Positions 20,099 through 29,062 of a stretch of DNA of 64,000 nucleotides are shown one piece after another. Location of the stretch: NCBI RefSeq assembly GCF_002811875.1, contig NZ_NPDZ01000005.1:186001-250000 (forward strand). The letters are read 5' to 3'. Position 1 is the first letter of the stretch; the number at the start of each line of letters is the position of its first letter. Both the position numbers and the translations under genes were made by a program. Below the pieces are notes generated by a model. The model was given only the letters and a program-made list of their open reading frames with translations, was not told where the DNA came from and did no database searches. Origin of the DNA: Leptospira perolatii (GTDB lineage: Bacteria; Spirochaetota; Leptospiria; Leptospirales; Leptospiraceae).

Positions 20099-22144
20099 AT
20101 GGCAGATAATCTGGCCCAAATGTACCGAGAAGCGGCGGATAAATTTAAGAACCGTCCGGCATTCTTTTATAAAGACGCAAGCAAAAACTATCTCTCTATT
20201 ACGTTTGGAGAACTCTATGACAAGGGTGTTTGCCTCGCAGAGGCCTTAATCGATCTTGGGGTAAATGCAAAAGATCACATTGCTCTCTTGGCTGATAACC
20301 GAGTGGAGTGGATTATCGCGGACTACGGAATTTTGCTCGCAGGAGCAGCAGATGTCCCTCGCGGTACGGACATTACAGATTCTGAAATCGTATATATTGT
20401 GAATCACTCCGAAGCAGAAATTGTTTTTATAGAAAATGATAAGATGCTCGAAAAGTTTAACCGGAACAAATCCCAGCTTCCTAAAGTAAAAACTTTGATC
20501 ATGATGGATAAGGATTCTAATGCTCCTGGAGTATTAAAATTTTATGATCTAGTCGAAAAGGGAAAGAAGCTGAGAGAAGGCGGATCTAAAAAGTCGGAAG
20601 AAAGGGTCAGCCAAATCCGTCCAGATGACCTGTTTACATTAATTTATACTTCGGGAACGACTGGATTGCCAAAAGGGGTGCAGCTTATGCATTCCAATAT
20701 GATGCACCAGGTATTGCATGTGACTCCTATGTTGGATATCAACGGAGAAGCAAAACTACTTTCTATATTACCAATTTGGCACGTATTTGAAAGAGTGGTC
20801 GAATGCGTATGTATTAGTATCGGTGCCGCGACTTATTATACCAATGTTCGCGATCTGCGCCAGGACCTTGCCACTGTAAAACCTACGTTCATGGGATCTG
20901 CTCCAAGACTTTGGGAAAATATTTACAACGGAATCTATACCAGAATTAATGATCCGGGTCAGACTCCTGCATTAAGAAGAGGATTATTTAAACTAGCGTA
21001 TTTCTTTTCTGACAAAAAGAATGCAGCGGTCCGTTTTCTCTCAGGCAAAGAAGTAGATTACCATGGTAGAAATATTGTATATTCATTCTTCTACGGCTTG
21101 GGAATGGTTCTGCAACTCCTCTTGACTGGACCTTTCACTTTAACGATTGCATCTGCTCTTGCTGCTTACGCTCTCTCTACAACGAATCTTTCTTTCTTGA
21201 GCTTACCGCTTTATATCATTTCTGGTGTAGGCGTACTCTTTAATAGTTTGACTTTGGATAAAGTTGTACTCGCTAAAATTAGAACTGCAACTGGTGGAAG
21301 ATTGAGGGCATCAATTTCCGGTGGTGGTGCGCTTCCAAAACACGTGGACGAATTCTTCAACAATATCGGAATCAAGGTATTGGAAGGATACGGAATGACC
21401 GAAACCTCTCCCGTAATTTCGGTCCGTACTTTCAGAAAACTGATTATCGGATCTGTCGGTGAAATCGTTCCGCAAGCAAAAGTCCAAATTAGAAATGATA
21501 ACAATGAAGTTCTCACCGAAGTGGATGAGAAGGGAAATATCACCAAAGGTAAATTAGGTAAGAAAGGTGTAGTTTTTGTAAAAGGACCTCAAGTCATGAA
21601 AGGTTACTTCAAAAACGAAGAAGCTACTTCCAAAGCTCTAAACGAGGGGTGGATGAACACCGGTGATATGGGGATGATTAACTTCAAAAAGACCCTCACA
21701 CTCACCGGAAGAGCAAAAGATACTGTGGTATTGTTGGGTGGGGAAAACGTAGAGCCGGTACCCATCGAGAATAAACTCCAGGAAAGTCCACTGATCAGCC
21801 AGTGTATGATCATCGGACAGGATCAGAAGAATCTAGGTGCGATTATTATTCCAGATTTTGACAAGTTAGGAGAATGGTGCAAAGAGAACGGCGTAGAGGA
21901 TTCTGACCGAGAGAAACTCGTAGAGAATTCGAAAGTGATCGAATTATATCGCAAAGAGATCAAGTCTCTTAACAATTCTAAGAACGGTTTCAAATCTTTT
22001 GAACAGGTGACTCCGTTCTTCCTGATTACAAAACCGTTTGAAGTCGGAGAAGAGCTGACGAACCTGATGAAAATGAAAAGGCACATCATAGCCGAGAAAT
22101 ACGCCGAAAAAATCAAAAAGGCTTATTCAACAAATTCGAATTAA
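20099..22144 (+). CDS. Long-chain acyl-CoA ligase with membrane insert
   Basis: An AMP-forming ligase that activates fatty acids as acyl-CoA, the entry to beta-oxidation. The phosphate-binding loop is [16 protein letters not shown] (about residue 181), then the motifs [35 protein letters not shown] and the hinge [17 protein letters not shown]. The 681 residues resemble the FadD15 type, longer than E. coli FadD. An insert of about 60 hydrophobic residues (about 330-390, for example [19 protein letters not shown]) could be one or two membrane helices. AGGAG precedes the ATG, and a strong terminator follows the gene. Leptospires live on long-chain fatty acids, so this is likely a central enzyme. 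Confidence 0.92.
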   Translation: MADNLAQMYREAADKFKNRPAFFYKDASKNYLSITFGELYDKGVCLAEALIDLGVNAKDHIALLADNRVEWIIADYGILLAGAADVPRGTDITDSEIVYIVNHSEAEIVFIENDKMLEKFNRNKSQLPKVKTLIMMDKDSNAPGVLKFYDLVEKGKKLREGGSKKSEERVSQIRPDDLFTLIYTSGTTGLPKGVQLMHSNMMHQVLHVTPMLDINGEAKLLSILPIWHVFERVVECVCISIGAATYYTNVRDLRQDLATVKPTFMGSAPRLWENIYNGIYTRINDPGQTPALRRGLFKLAYFFSDKKNAAVRFLSGKEVDYHGRNIVYSFFYGLGMVLQLLLTGPFTLTIASALAAYALSTTNLSFLSLPLYIISGVGVLFNSLTLDKVVLAKIRTATGGRLRASISGGGALPKHVDEFFNNIGIKVLEGYGMTETSPVISVRTFRKLIIGSVGEIVPQAKVQIRNDNNEVLTEVDEKGNITKGKLGKKGVVFVKGPQVMKGYFKNEEATSKALNEGWMNTGDMGMINFKKTLTLTGRAKDTVVLLGGENVEPVPIENKLQESPLISQCMIIGQDQKNLGAIIIPDFDKLGEWCKENGVEDSDREKLVENSKVIELYRKEIKSLNNSKNGFKSFEQVTPFFLITKPFEVGEELTNLMKMKRHIIAEKYAEKIKKAYSTNSN

Positions 22145-22168
22145 AACTTTCGTTTTTGTAAAATTAAG

Positions 22169-22204
22169 AAAACCGCAAGTGATCAAAACTTGTGGTTTTT
22201 TTTT
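22169..22204 (+). terminator. Rho-independent terminator after acyl-CoA ligase
   Basis: A 12-base stem with one G-U pair (arms 22169-22180 and 22188-22199, seven-base loop) runs directly into a T tract. This is the clearest intrinsic terminator in the first half of the window. Confidence 0.88.
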
Positions 22205-22239
22205 GCCTTAAGCAATTGAAACGGGCCGATAGTTTTAGT

Positions 22240-22923
22240 ATGAATTCCAAAGCGGAAAATCATTCTTCCATTTTCGAGCCTTATGGGCATTCGGATTTGT
22301 ATTCTCTTGATAATCTGTACTTCTCTCCAGCTAGAAACCATGAAATTTGGGATCTATCCAGGGTTCGGGAGTTTTCTCCTGCAGTATTAGCTTTTCTATA
22401 TGCTAGAGCAGAGTTATTAGAAGAAAGTTTGGAAATACGTAAAATTTCCAATCTTTTTAAGAAGGGACTTTCTTGTGTAAGTGGAAAGGATTCTCCTCGC
22501 TTTATTCAGGTTTCTGGATTTGTTCCGAAATTGATAGGGCAAAAAGTTCCTTTGCACTTCTTTTTGGAGCCAGAGCAAGAATCCAAAGAAAGTTCTGAGC
22601 TATTCTTAAATAAGGATGAAACATTTCATTTCAATCTTGGCGAGGGAAAAGGATTTCAGCTATTCGGTTCTTGGAAAGGGCGCGAATATCTTTTTCAGTT
22701 TCGAAAATCTCAATGTAATCTTACTTCGCTTTTGGGCGATTTTTCCACTTTTGCCAAAGAAAGGAAAATCAGTGGAAATCTTTTTCTCAGGACGAATCGA
22801 CAATCTTATTTGCATTTCATAAAACCAGGAGCAGGACTTTCCTCAGTGTTTGTCCAAGAAAAGAATTCGAATTTACCTGAGTTTCTATTTATCGCCTTGG
22901 AATATTCCCGAGTTTCTGAGTAG
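22240..22923 (+). CDS. Hypothetical protein
   Basis: A 227-residue protein of unknown function. I use the ATG at 22240 rather than the GTG at 22192, which falls inside the terminator of the previous gene. The sequence is rich in F, S, E and K, with the segment FSPAVLAFLYARAELLEE predicted helical. No signal peptide, membrane helix or catalytic motif is seen. There is no good ribosome-binding site, so expression is uncertain. It is convergent with ptsI, whose stop lies 33 bases beyond. Confidence 0.58.
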   Translation: MNSKAENHSSIFEPYGHSDLYSLDNLYFSPARNHEIWDLSRVREFSPAVLAFLYARAELLEESLEIRKISNLFKKGLSCVSGKDSPRFIQVSGFVPKLIGQKVPLHFFLEPEQESKESSELFLNKDETFHFNLGEGKGFQLFGSWKGREYLFQFRKSQCNLTSLLGDFSTFAKERKISGNLFLRTNRQSYLHFIKPGAGLSSVFVQEKNSNLPEFLFIALEYSRVSE

Positions 22924-22956
22924 GAGGTCTCTGGTTTAGCCGGCAGTTTGATCGAT

Positions 22957-24699
22957 CTATTCCAAATGTTTACTGAACAGGAAAGACTCGATCGCTTCGT
23001 ATTCTTCTTTTTCTGAAAGTTCCAGAATTTTCTTAACCAGTTGTTTTGCCTGTTTTAAGTCTATCGAGTTCACGATTTTTCGAATCGAAGATACAAAAGG
23101 AAGTGAAACGGACAATTCTCTAAACCCCAGTCCAATTAATAGAATTGTAAAATTCGTATCGGACGCGATTTCTCCGCAAATACTCAAGGGCACTTCATAT
23201 TTTCGGGTAGTTTCTATGATCTGGGCGAGTGATCTTAGAAAGGAAACATGGAACGGATTGTACAAATTGGATACGTTCAGGTTGTTTCTATCCACTGCCA
23301 TTAAATATTGAAGAAGATCGTTCGTACCTACTGAGATAAAGTCTACTTCTTGAACTAGGAGATCCAGCGATGATACCGCAGAAGGAGTTTCTACCATGAT
23401 TCCTAGTTTGATTTTGCGGTGGAATTTTTCTTTTTGAGCACTCAGTTCCTTTTTGCATTCGTTTAATAATTCTTTTGTTTTCCGAATTTCGGAAAGAGAT
23501 GTTACCATCGGAAGCATGATACTGATATTCCCATACGAGGACGCGCGAAGGATTGCGGTAAGCTGCTCCTTAAACCAATCGAGGTTTTGCAGACTATATC
23601 TGATTCCGCGATTTCCTAAAAAAGGATTTTCTTCGAATTCTCCGGTGGAGAATTTATCTGCGCCGATATCGAAGGTCCGAATATAAACCGGACTCGGGTC
23701 CATTCCCTCTGCAATTCTTTTATATGCTTCGAACTGTTCCTCGCCGGAAACATTTTTGTCCTGGTATTTCAAAAACAAAGATTCCGATCTAAATAATCCT
23801 ACTCCTTCTACCTCGTGTTTTTTTGCGAGATCGCAATCTCCATCTGATTCTAAATTACATTTTACTTTAATTCGAATCCCATCCTTGGTCACGGCTTTGA
23901 GAGTTTTGCCTTTTTTCTCCTGGAGAGGATAGGGAGAGGATGCTCCGTAGTATTTTACTTCTTCGATTGCTGGATTGCGGACCACTTGTCCGTTATCTCC
24001 GTCTAACAATACGAATTCGTTATCTTTCACTTGAGAATAAAATTGTTTCAATCCCACGATTGTAGGAATTCCAAAGTTGCGAGCTAAGATCGCCATGTGA
24101 CCAGTTTTGCCGCCTAGATCCGTGATGATTCCTCGGATTCTGCTTTTATCCATTAGGATCATTTGGCTAGGATTTAGTTCTCGAGCTACAAGGATAACGT
24201 CATCGGTTGCCTCAGAAAGAAAGGAAACTTCTTCTTTTTTATCCAATAGATTTTCTAGAAATCGATTCGAGATGTCCTGCAAGTGGTCCGATCTTTCTCG
24301 GAAATATGGATCGTCGATTCGATTGAATTTTTCCATCCACTCATGGATGGAATTCTGGACTGCTAAAAATGCATTTTCTGCATTATTCCTAATTTTGTCC
24401 CGAATCGAAGAAAGCAGCATCGGATCTTCGGTGAGAGTGACTTGAGTTTCTAAAATCGCTTTCAGCTCGTTGTCTTGAGGACGGTCTCCTAATTGGGAGA
24501 GGATTCCTCTCAGTTCCGTTTTTGTGATGGAAACTGCTCTTTCTAATTTGGCCAATTCGGAAGGTTTTTCACTTTCGTGAATGTAAGCTCCGTGCACCAA
24601 AGCTCTTCTTTTGCTTCCGATTTTGACACAACGGCCGTAGAACCTTCCTGGGAAGGCGACGATGCCTGGATAAATTGTTCTCTTGCCTATGGATGCCAT
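22957..24699 (-). CDS. ptsI: PTS enzyme I (PEP-protein phosphotransferase)
   Basis: Enzyme I takes phosphate from phosphoenolpyruvate and passes it to HPr. The phospho-accepting histidine is H201 in LGGKTGHMAILARNFG. The C-terminal PEP-binding barrel shows GVGLFRSE, IMVETPSAV, SVGTNDLLQYLMAVDRNN and the active-site cysteine segment LSICGEIASD. The 580 residues are the normal length and there is no GAF domain, so it is PtsI rather than PtsP. It lies 94 bases downstream of lpxC on the same strand. No sugar permease is nearby, so a regulatory phosphorelay is likely. Confidence 0.93.
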   Translation of the reverse strand: MASIGKRTIYPGIVAFPGRFYGRCVKIGSKRRALVHGAYIHESEKPSELAKLERAVSITKTELRGILSQLGDRPQDNELKAILETQVTLTEDPMLLSSIRDKIRNNAENAFLAVQNSIHEWMEKFNRIDDPYFRERSDHLQDISNRFLENLLDKKEEVSFLSEATDDVILVARELNPSQMILMDKSRIRGIITDLGGKTGHMAILARNFGIPTIVGLKQFYSQVKDNEFVLLDGDNGQVVRNPAIEEVKYYGASSPYPLQEKKGKTLKAVTKDGIRIKVKCNLESDGDCDLAKKHEVEGVGLFRSESLFLKYQDKNVSGEEQFEAYKRIAEGMDPSPVYIRTFDIGADKFSTGEFEENPFLGNRGIRYSLQNLDWFKEQLTAILRASSYGNISIMLPMVTSLSEIRKTKELLNECKKELSAQKEKFHRKIKLGIMVETPSAVSSLDLLVQEVDFISVGTNDLLQYLMAVDRNNLNVSNLYNPFHVSFLRSLAQIIETTRKYEVPLSICGEIASDTNFTILLIGLGFRELSVSLPFVSSIRKIVNSIDLKQAKQLVKKILELSEKEEYEAIESFLFSKHLE

Positions 24700-24793
24700 G
24701 AAGGGAGCCGTACGAGCAAACTAGGAATATATGCCCGTACGTGCTCTGACAATCCTTTTCCTCAGAGAAATCTTAGGTTCAAATTTCTGGAAA

Positions 24794-25699
24794 TTAGACG
24801 CCAGCTGCTTTTCGGCTGAACAGCGGAATTCGACGGCTTTTGTATTTCCCGAGTTCGTTTCCGGTGACACTGCTCATGACCAGTTTGGCCATCGAAATAT
24901 CCAGCGCGTGTCCTGCTTTGGAAGCGAGATAGTGGCCTATGATAGGGCGCCCAGCGATTGACAGGTCTCCGACTAGGTCCAGAATCTTATGACGAACGCA
25001 CTCGTTTTCGTATCGAAGGGACTCGTTCAAATATCCGTCCTGGGTGAGCACGATAGCGTTGTCTAAAGAGCCTCCCATAGCCAATCCCCTTGCCTGCAGA
25101 GCCTCTACATCCCTCAAAAATCCGAATGTTCTTGCGGGAAGGATTTCCTTTTTCAAAACTTCCCGATTCAGATCTATCGTGATGGATTGCCCTTTCAAAA
25201 GTGGATGAGGGAAATCAATCGTATAAGTCACTTTCCATTCTTTGCTAGGAAGTATTACCAGGTATTTGTCTCCATCCACAACCCAAAGAGGATTCTGAAC
25301 AAAGATTGGATCGATGGTTTCTTCGAATTCGGTATATCCGATCGATTCAAAGGCATCTAGAAAAGGGAGAGAGGACCCATCCATGATCGGGATCTCCACT
25401 GCGTCAATCTCTAGGATCATATCAGTGATCCCGAGGGAAAATATCGCAGCCATGATATGTTCCACAGTTTGGATTTTGTGTAATCCGTCTCCTAAGGTAG
25501 TAGCATTACTTGTATCAACAACATTGCTTAGTTCTACAGGCAAAGAGGCCTTATCATTGCCCTTCCTGTACTCGAACACAATTCCAGTTCCAGAAGGAGC
25601 CGGGTGTGCAATTAGATTTACTTCCTTTCCGGAGTGTAAACCGATCCCTTTGATCCGAATCGAGTCTTTAATTGTTTTTCTATGTTCCCTAAGATTCAT
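24794..25699 (-). CDS. lpxC: UDP-3-O-acyl-N-acetylglucosamine deacetylase LpxC
   Basis: LpxC is the zinc-dependent deacetylase that commits sugar nucleotide to lipid A. The characteristic segments are IKGIGLHSGKEVNL, the first zinc histidine in TVEHIMAAIF, and the second site HKILDLVGDLSIAG followed by SKAGHALDISM with the catalytic histidine. I choose the ATG at 25699 (301 residues), which has AGGA six bases upstream; an in-frame ATG at 25753 would add 18 unconserved residues. The region between this gene and the next upstream gene (25700-25996) shows no gene. Confidence 0.95.
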   Translation of the reverse strand: MNLREHRKTIKDSIRIKGIGLHSGKEVNLIAHPAPSGTGIVFEYRKGNDKASLPVELSNVVDTSNATTLGDGLHKIQTVEHIMAAIFSLGITDMILEIDAVEIPIMDGSSLPFLDAFESIGYTEFEETIDPIFVQNPLWVVDGDKYLVILPSKEWKVTYTIDFPHPLLKGQSITIDLNREVLKKEILPARTFGFLRDVEALQARGLAMGGSLDNAIVLTQDGYLNESLRYENECVRHKILDLVGDLSIAGRPIIGHYLASKAGHALDISMAKLVMSSVTGNELGKYKSRRIPLFSRKAAGV

Positions 25700-25996
25700 T
25701 TCGTTCCTAATTGCGTACTTATCTATTGTAACGCCGGATAAAGTAGTTCGCATCTTTCAGGTATTTTTTCGCGCATCCCTTGAGGGATAAGCGAAATACT
25801 CCTTTCAGACTACCTATTGCAACATCCATGCCAAGAAACTATAAATAATGGTTCCTGGAGAACCTTTAATCGCGGATTTAGGGTAGTAGAGACATAAAAA
25901 GAAAGTAATTTCTTTCCATCTGTCTCATTTTTACCACAGTGTTGTTTTAGGGAGACAGAAGTCAGAATTTAGTCCAAGCGGTTTAGCTCGCAAGAA

Positions 25997-26656
25997 TCAC
26001 CAAGGGAGATGCTCTCCGTTTTGGTGATAAAACTGCCCGGACTTAGATAAATCCCAGGTCTCGATCTGTCGGATCAAACCGGATGCCGCTTCCGAAACCG
26101 GAATTCCTTGTCTGCCGGTCATCTCGGTTGCGACCATTCCGGGGTGTAAAATAGCGATAGAAATGTGACGTTGGGCGAGGTCCCTTGCTAAAGAAACTGC
26201 ACCTGCATTTAGAGCTGCTTTAGACATTCTATATCCGTAATATCCTCCGGAACTATTGTCTCCGATGGAACCCATCCTACTAGTGATGAACACGATTTTA
26301 GACCCATCTTTCATTTTTGGTAATAAATGCCTAGTGAGTCGAATCGGACCGAGAGCATTGACTAAAAACTGAGTCTCCACTTCTTCAAAATCGATCGTTT
26401 CTAAATTGTCCGGTAATAGAATTCCGGCATTGTTGATGAGCAAGTCCAAGGGTTTTCCGGAAATTCGATTTGAAAGTGATTCGAAACCTCTAGGATCTGT
26501 CAAATCTAGTCCTTCGAAAATCGGAATCGAAGTTCTTTTGAGAGGTTCCGAACTTTTTCTGCAGGCGGCTAGCACATCGTAACCTTTTTGAAAAAGTTGT
26601 TTACTGAGTTCGAATCCGATTCCTCGGTTTGCACCGGTAATGAGTATGTGTTTCAT
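25997..26656 (-). CDS. Short-chain dehydrogenase/reductase
   Basis: A 219-residue SDR. The cofactor motif TGANRGIGFELSKQL is at the N-terminus, then LLINNAGILLP, the catalytic serine in VFITSRMGSIG and YGYRMSKAALN with the YxxxK pair. It resembles the CsgA/sniffer group of small SDRs, whose substrates are varied and usually unknown. Arginine in AACRKSSEP after the second strand suggests NADPH. It is divergent from the first AIM24-family gene. Confidence 0.82.
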   Translation of the reverse strand: MKHILITGANRGIGFELSKQLFQKGYDVLAACRKSSEPLKRTSIPIFEGLDLTDPRGFESLSNRISGKPLDLLINNAGILLPDNLETIDFEEVETQFLVNALGPIRLTRHLLPKMKDGSKIVFITSRMGSIGDNSSGGYYGYRMSKAALNAGAVSLARDLAQRHISIAILHPGMVATEMTGRQGIPVSEAASGLIRQIETWDLSKSGQFYHQNGEHLPW

Positions 26657-26764
26657 AATTCTGTAATTTCCCGGATCTTAAAGCGATCGATTTGAAGAAT
26701 TGCTATGAGGATTCGTCGGAATCCGGTTGACGAAACCGGAAATTTCTTTCAACCTTGCCCGGTT

Positions 26765-27430
26765 ATGCAATACCAAATTACCCACAAGCCTTCCTATTCC
26801 TTATTGAAGCTTCGCTTGGGACCTGGTCAATCCATTAAATCAGAAGCTGGTGCTATGGTGTACATGAGTTCCGGGATCGAAGTAGAAACCAAAATGGGAA
26901 GCGGATTTTTGTCCGCTTTGGCCAGAAGATTTCTAGGTGGAGAATCATTTTTCTTTAATACCTATAAAGCGCCCGGTGGAGGAGCTGAAATTGGTCTCGC
27001 TCCCGAATTACCTGGGGATATCGTAGAAATGGATTTGAATAGCAAGACCGTCTTAGTGCAAGCAGGATCCTATCTTGCTTCTGACGAAGCGGTTCAAGTG
27101 AAATCCAGGTTCGGCGGATTGCGATCCTTGTTCGGTGGAGAAGGATTGTTTCTCTTGGAACTTTCCGGAAATGGAAAAGCTTTCTTGAATGCGTATGGAG
27201 CTGTTATTCCGATTCAAGTCAACGGAGCATATACAGTAGATACGGGGCATATCGTAGCCTTCGATTCATCTTTGCAGTTTAAAGTAGGTAAGGCTGGGGG
27301 AAGTTGGAAGTCCACTTTTTTCAGTGGAGAAGGACTGGTCGCAAACTTCTCCGGAACTGGTACGTTATGGATTCAAAGTAGAGTGCCTTCCGGATTTATC
27401 TCCTGGCTTACCGGGCTGTTGCCTACCTAA
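26765..27430 (+). CDS. AIM24/TIGR00266-family protein, copy 1
   Basis: A 221-residue member of the AIM24 family (bacterial TIGR00266 proteins), a beta-rich fold of unclear biochemical function. Family features are KSEAGAMVYMSSGIEVETKM near the N-terminus, FLGGESFFFNTY, the SGNGKAFLNAYGAV segment and DTGHIVAFDSSLQF. I place the start at the ATG of MQYQITHKPSYSLLK because the two following paralogues begin at the equivalent position; an in-frame ATG at 26705 is the alternative. It heads a tandem of three related genes. Confidence 0.85.
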   Translation: MQYQITHKPSYSLLKLRLGPGQSIKSEAGAMVYMSSGIEVETKMGSGFLSALARRFLGGESFFFNTYKAPGGGAEIGLAPELPGDIVEMDLNSKTVLVQAGSYLASDEAVQVKSRFGGLRSLFGGEGLFLLELSGNGKAFLNAYGAVIPIQVNGAYTVDTGHIVAFDSSLQFKVGKAGGSWKSTFFSGEGLVANFSGTGTLWIQSRVPSGFISWLTGLLPT

Positions 27431-27455
27431 TTGATCAGTGTATTAAGGAAACATT

Positions 27456-28130
27456 ATGAAGATTAGTTTATTGTATAAACCCTCCTATTGTGTCGCAAAA
27501 GTCGATTTGGCTTCGGGTGAATCAATTAAAGCAGAAGCCGGAGCTATGATGAGTATGAGTTCCGGTATGAATATCGAAACTCACAAGGCTCAAAAAGGTG
27601 GCCTGCTCAAATCTTTGAAAGCAGCATTCTTGGGAGGAGAATCCTTTTGGATGAATACTTTTACGGCGAATCAAGCTGGAGAAGTTTTGCTTGCGCCGAC
27701 CTTGCCTGGAGATATCGAAAACGTGAATCTAAATGGAAAGACTGTATTTGTACAATCCAGCTCTTTTCTGGCGGCATCTCCGTCGATTGATATTGATACG
27801 AAATTCCAAGGACTAAAGGGGTTCTTTAGCGGTGAATCTTTATTCTTTCTGAAGCTTTCCGGAAATGGGGACTTACTCATTTCGAGCTACGGAGGAATCG
27901 AAACACTGGATGTAGAAGGGGACTTTATCGTTGATACAGGTCATATTGTAGCATTTGAAGAAGGCCTAAATTACAAAATCACCAAGTTCGGCGGTTGGAA
28001 GTCCTTCTTTTTCGGAGGTGAGGGCTTGGTCGCAAGGTTTCAGGGAAAAGGGAAACTTTGGATTCAATCCAGAAACGTGCCGGGATTAGGGGCTTGGTTC
28101 AGATCTGAACTTCCTCCTAAAAAGAGATAA
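27456..28130 (+). CDS. AIM24/TIGR00266-family protein, copy 2
   Basis: A 224-residue paralogue of the preceding gene, beginning MKISLLYKPSYCVAKVDL and sharing KAEAGAMMSMSSGMNIET, FLGGESFWMNTF, LPGDIENVNLNGK, LSGNGDLLISSYGGI and DTGHIVAFEEGLNY. It has about as many differences from copy 1 as from copy 3, so the triplication is old. It is separated from its neighbours by 25 and 16 bases, so the three genes are likely co-transcribed. No signal peptide or membrane segment is present; a cytoplasmic or peripheral-membrane location is inferred. Confidence 0.88.
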   Translation: MKISLLYKPSYCVAKVDLASGESIKAEAGAMMSMSSGMNIETHKAQKGGLLKSLKAAFLGGESFWMNTFTANQAGEVLLAPTLPGDIENVNLNGKTVFVQSSSFLAASPSIDIDTKFQGLKGFFSGESLFFLKLSGNGDLLISSYGGIETLDVEGDFIVDTGHIVAFEEGLNYKITKFGGWKSFFFGGEGLVARFQGKGKLWIQSRNVPGLGAWFRSELPPKKR

Positions 28131-28146
28131 TCGGAGAATATAAAAC

Positions 28147-28848
28147 ATGAATCACGAAATATTATGTAAACCTGATTTTCCTATTGTGAAAATTTCTCTG
28201 GGCTCCGGGGAATCCATCCGCGCGGAGTCCGGTGCAATGGTGGCGATGTCTCCTACCGTCAAAATGGAAACCAAGGCTCAAGGTGGAATCTTTGCTTCCG
28301 CAAAGAGGGCACTTTTCAGCGGTGAATCATTCTTTCAAAACACTTTCTTTACAGAAGGTGGTGCAGGCGAACTGTATCTGACCTCCGCCACCCAAGGGGA
28401 TTTGGAATACAGAAAAATGAAAGGTGAGGAGCTCATCCTAAGCCGCGGCGCGTATGTAGCCGGTTCCACTGATCTGGTCATCGACAGCAAATGGGGAGGA
28501 TTCAAAGGATTCTTCTCTGGAGAAGGCTTGTTCTTCTTAAAAGTTTCCGGATCAGGTGACCTTTTCTTTTCCAGTTTTGGAGCAATTCACACTGTAGAAG
28601 TAGATGGTACTTACATCGTGGATACTGGTCATATCGTAGGCTTTGAATCTTCTTTGACCTATCACTTGGACAGAGTCGGTGGATTAAAATCGCTCTTTCT
28701 GTCTGGAGAAGGATTGGTGGCTAAGTTTTCCGGAAAAGGTAAACTGTATGTCCAAAGTAGAAATCAGAATTCTTTCATTTTCTGGGCCGATTCTTGGAGG
28801 AGAGTGGAGAAGTCTAGAAGTTTCACTTCCAATTTCACTTCTGACTAA
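28147..28848 (+). CDS. AIM24/TIGR00266-family protein, copy 3
   Basis: The third tandem paralogue, 233 residues, beginning MNHEILCKPDFPIVKISL. It keeps RAESGAMVAMSPTVKMET, FSGESFFQNTFF, VSGSGDLFFSSFGAI, DTGHIVGFESSLTY and GEGLVAKFSGKGKLYVQSRN. The last 20 residues (after FIFWADSWRR) are basic and serine-rich and differ from the other copies. A dispersed repeat begins about 50 bases after the stop. Confidence 0.88.
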   Translation: MNHEILCKPDFPIVKISLGSGESIRAESGAMVAMSPTVKMETKAQGGIFASAKRALFSGESFFQNTFFTEGGAGELYLTSATQGDLEYRKMKGEELILSRGAYVAGSTDLVIDSKWGGFKGFFSGEGLFFLKVSGSGDLFFSSFGAIHTVEVDGTYIVDTGHIVGFESSLTYHLDRVGGLKSLFLSGEGLVAKFSGKGKLYVQSRNQNSFIFWADSWRRVEKSRSFTSNFTSD

Positions 28849-28895
28849 GTTTCTCACGGCCTGCGGCTCGGAATGCAAATTCCGGGTTGGATTTT

Positions 28896-29020
28896 TGAGC
28901 CGCCCCCGCCCTCTGTTTGGGTGGGGGGTGTGGCCCGTGGGAGCGCGCGTTTTCTATATCAGAAAATCCTAATTTTATCAAGTAAAAATTGAGCCTGTTA
29001 AGTATGTAGGAGCTCCTACA
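28896..29020. repeat. Dispersed intergenic repeat, copy B
   Basis: A GC-rich hairpin (CCCCGCCC at 28904-28911, loop TCTGTTT, GGGTGGGG at 28919-28926) is followed 79 bases later by the 16-base palindrome TGTAGGAGCTCCTACA at 29005-29020. CAAGTAA at 28979 lies 27 bases before the palindrome core, exactly as in copy A at 19205-19322. The sequence between the landmarks has diverged. Confidence 0.75.
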
Positions 29021-29062
29021 GAAAGGGCAGTCGGCAGGAAGGACTGCCTTTATCTTGAAAAG

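Noticed and set aside
25314..25790. A 158-codon plus-strand frame opposite lpxC
   Set aside because: It is antisense to conserved LpxC motifs and has no recognisable features.
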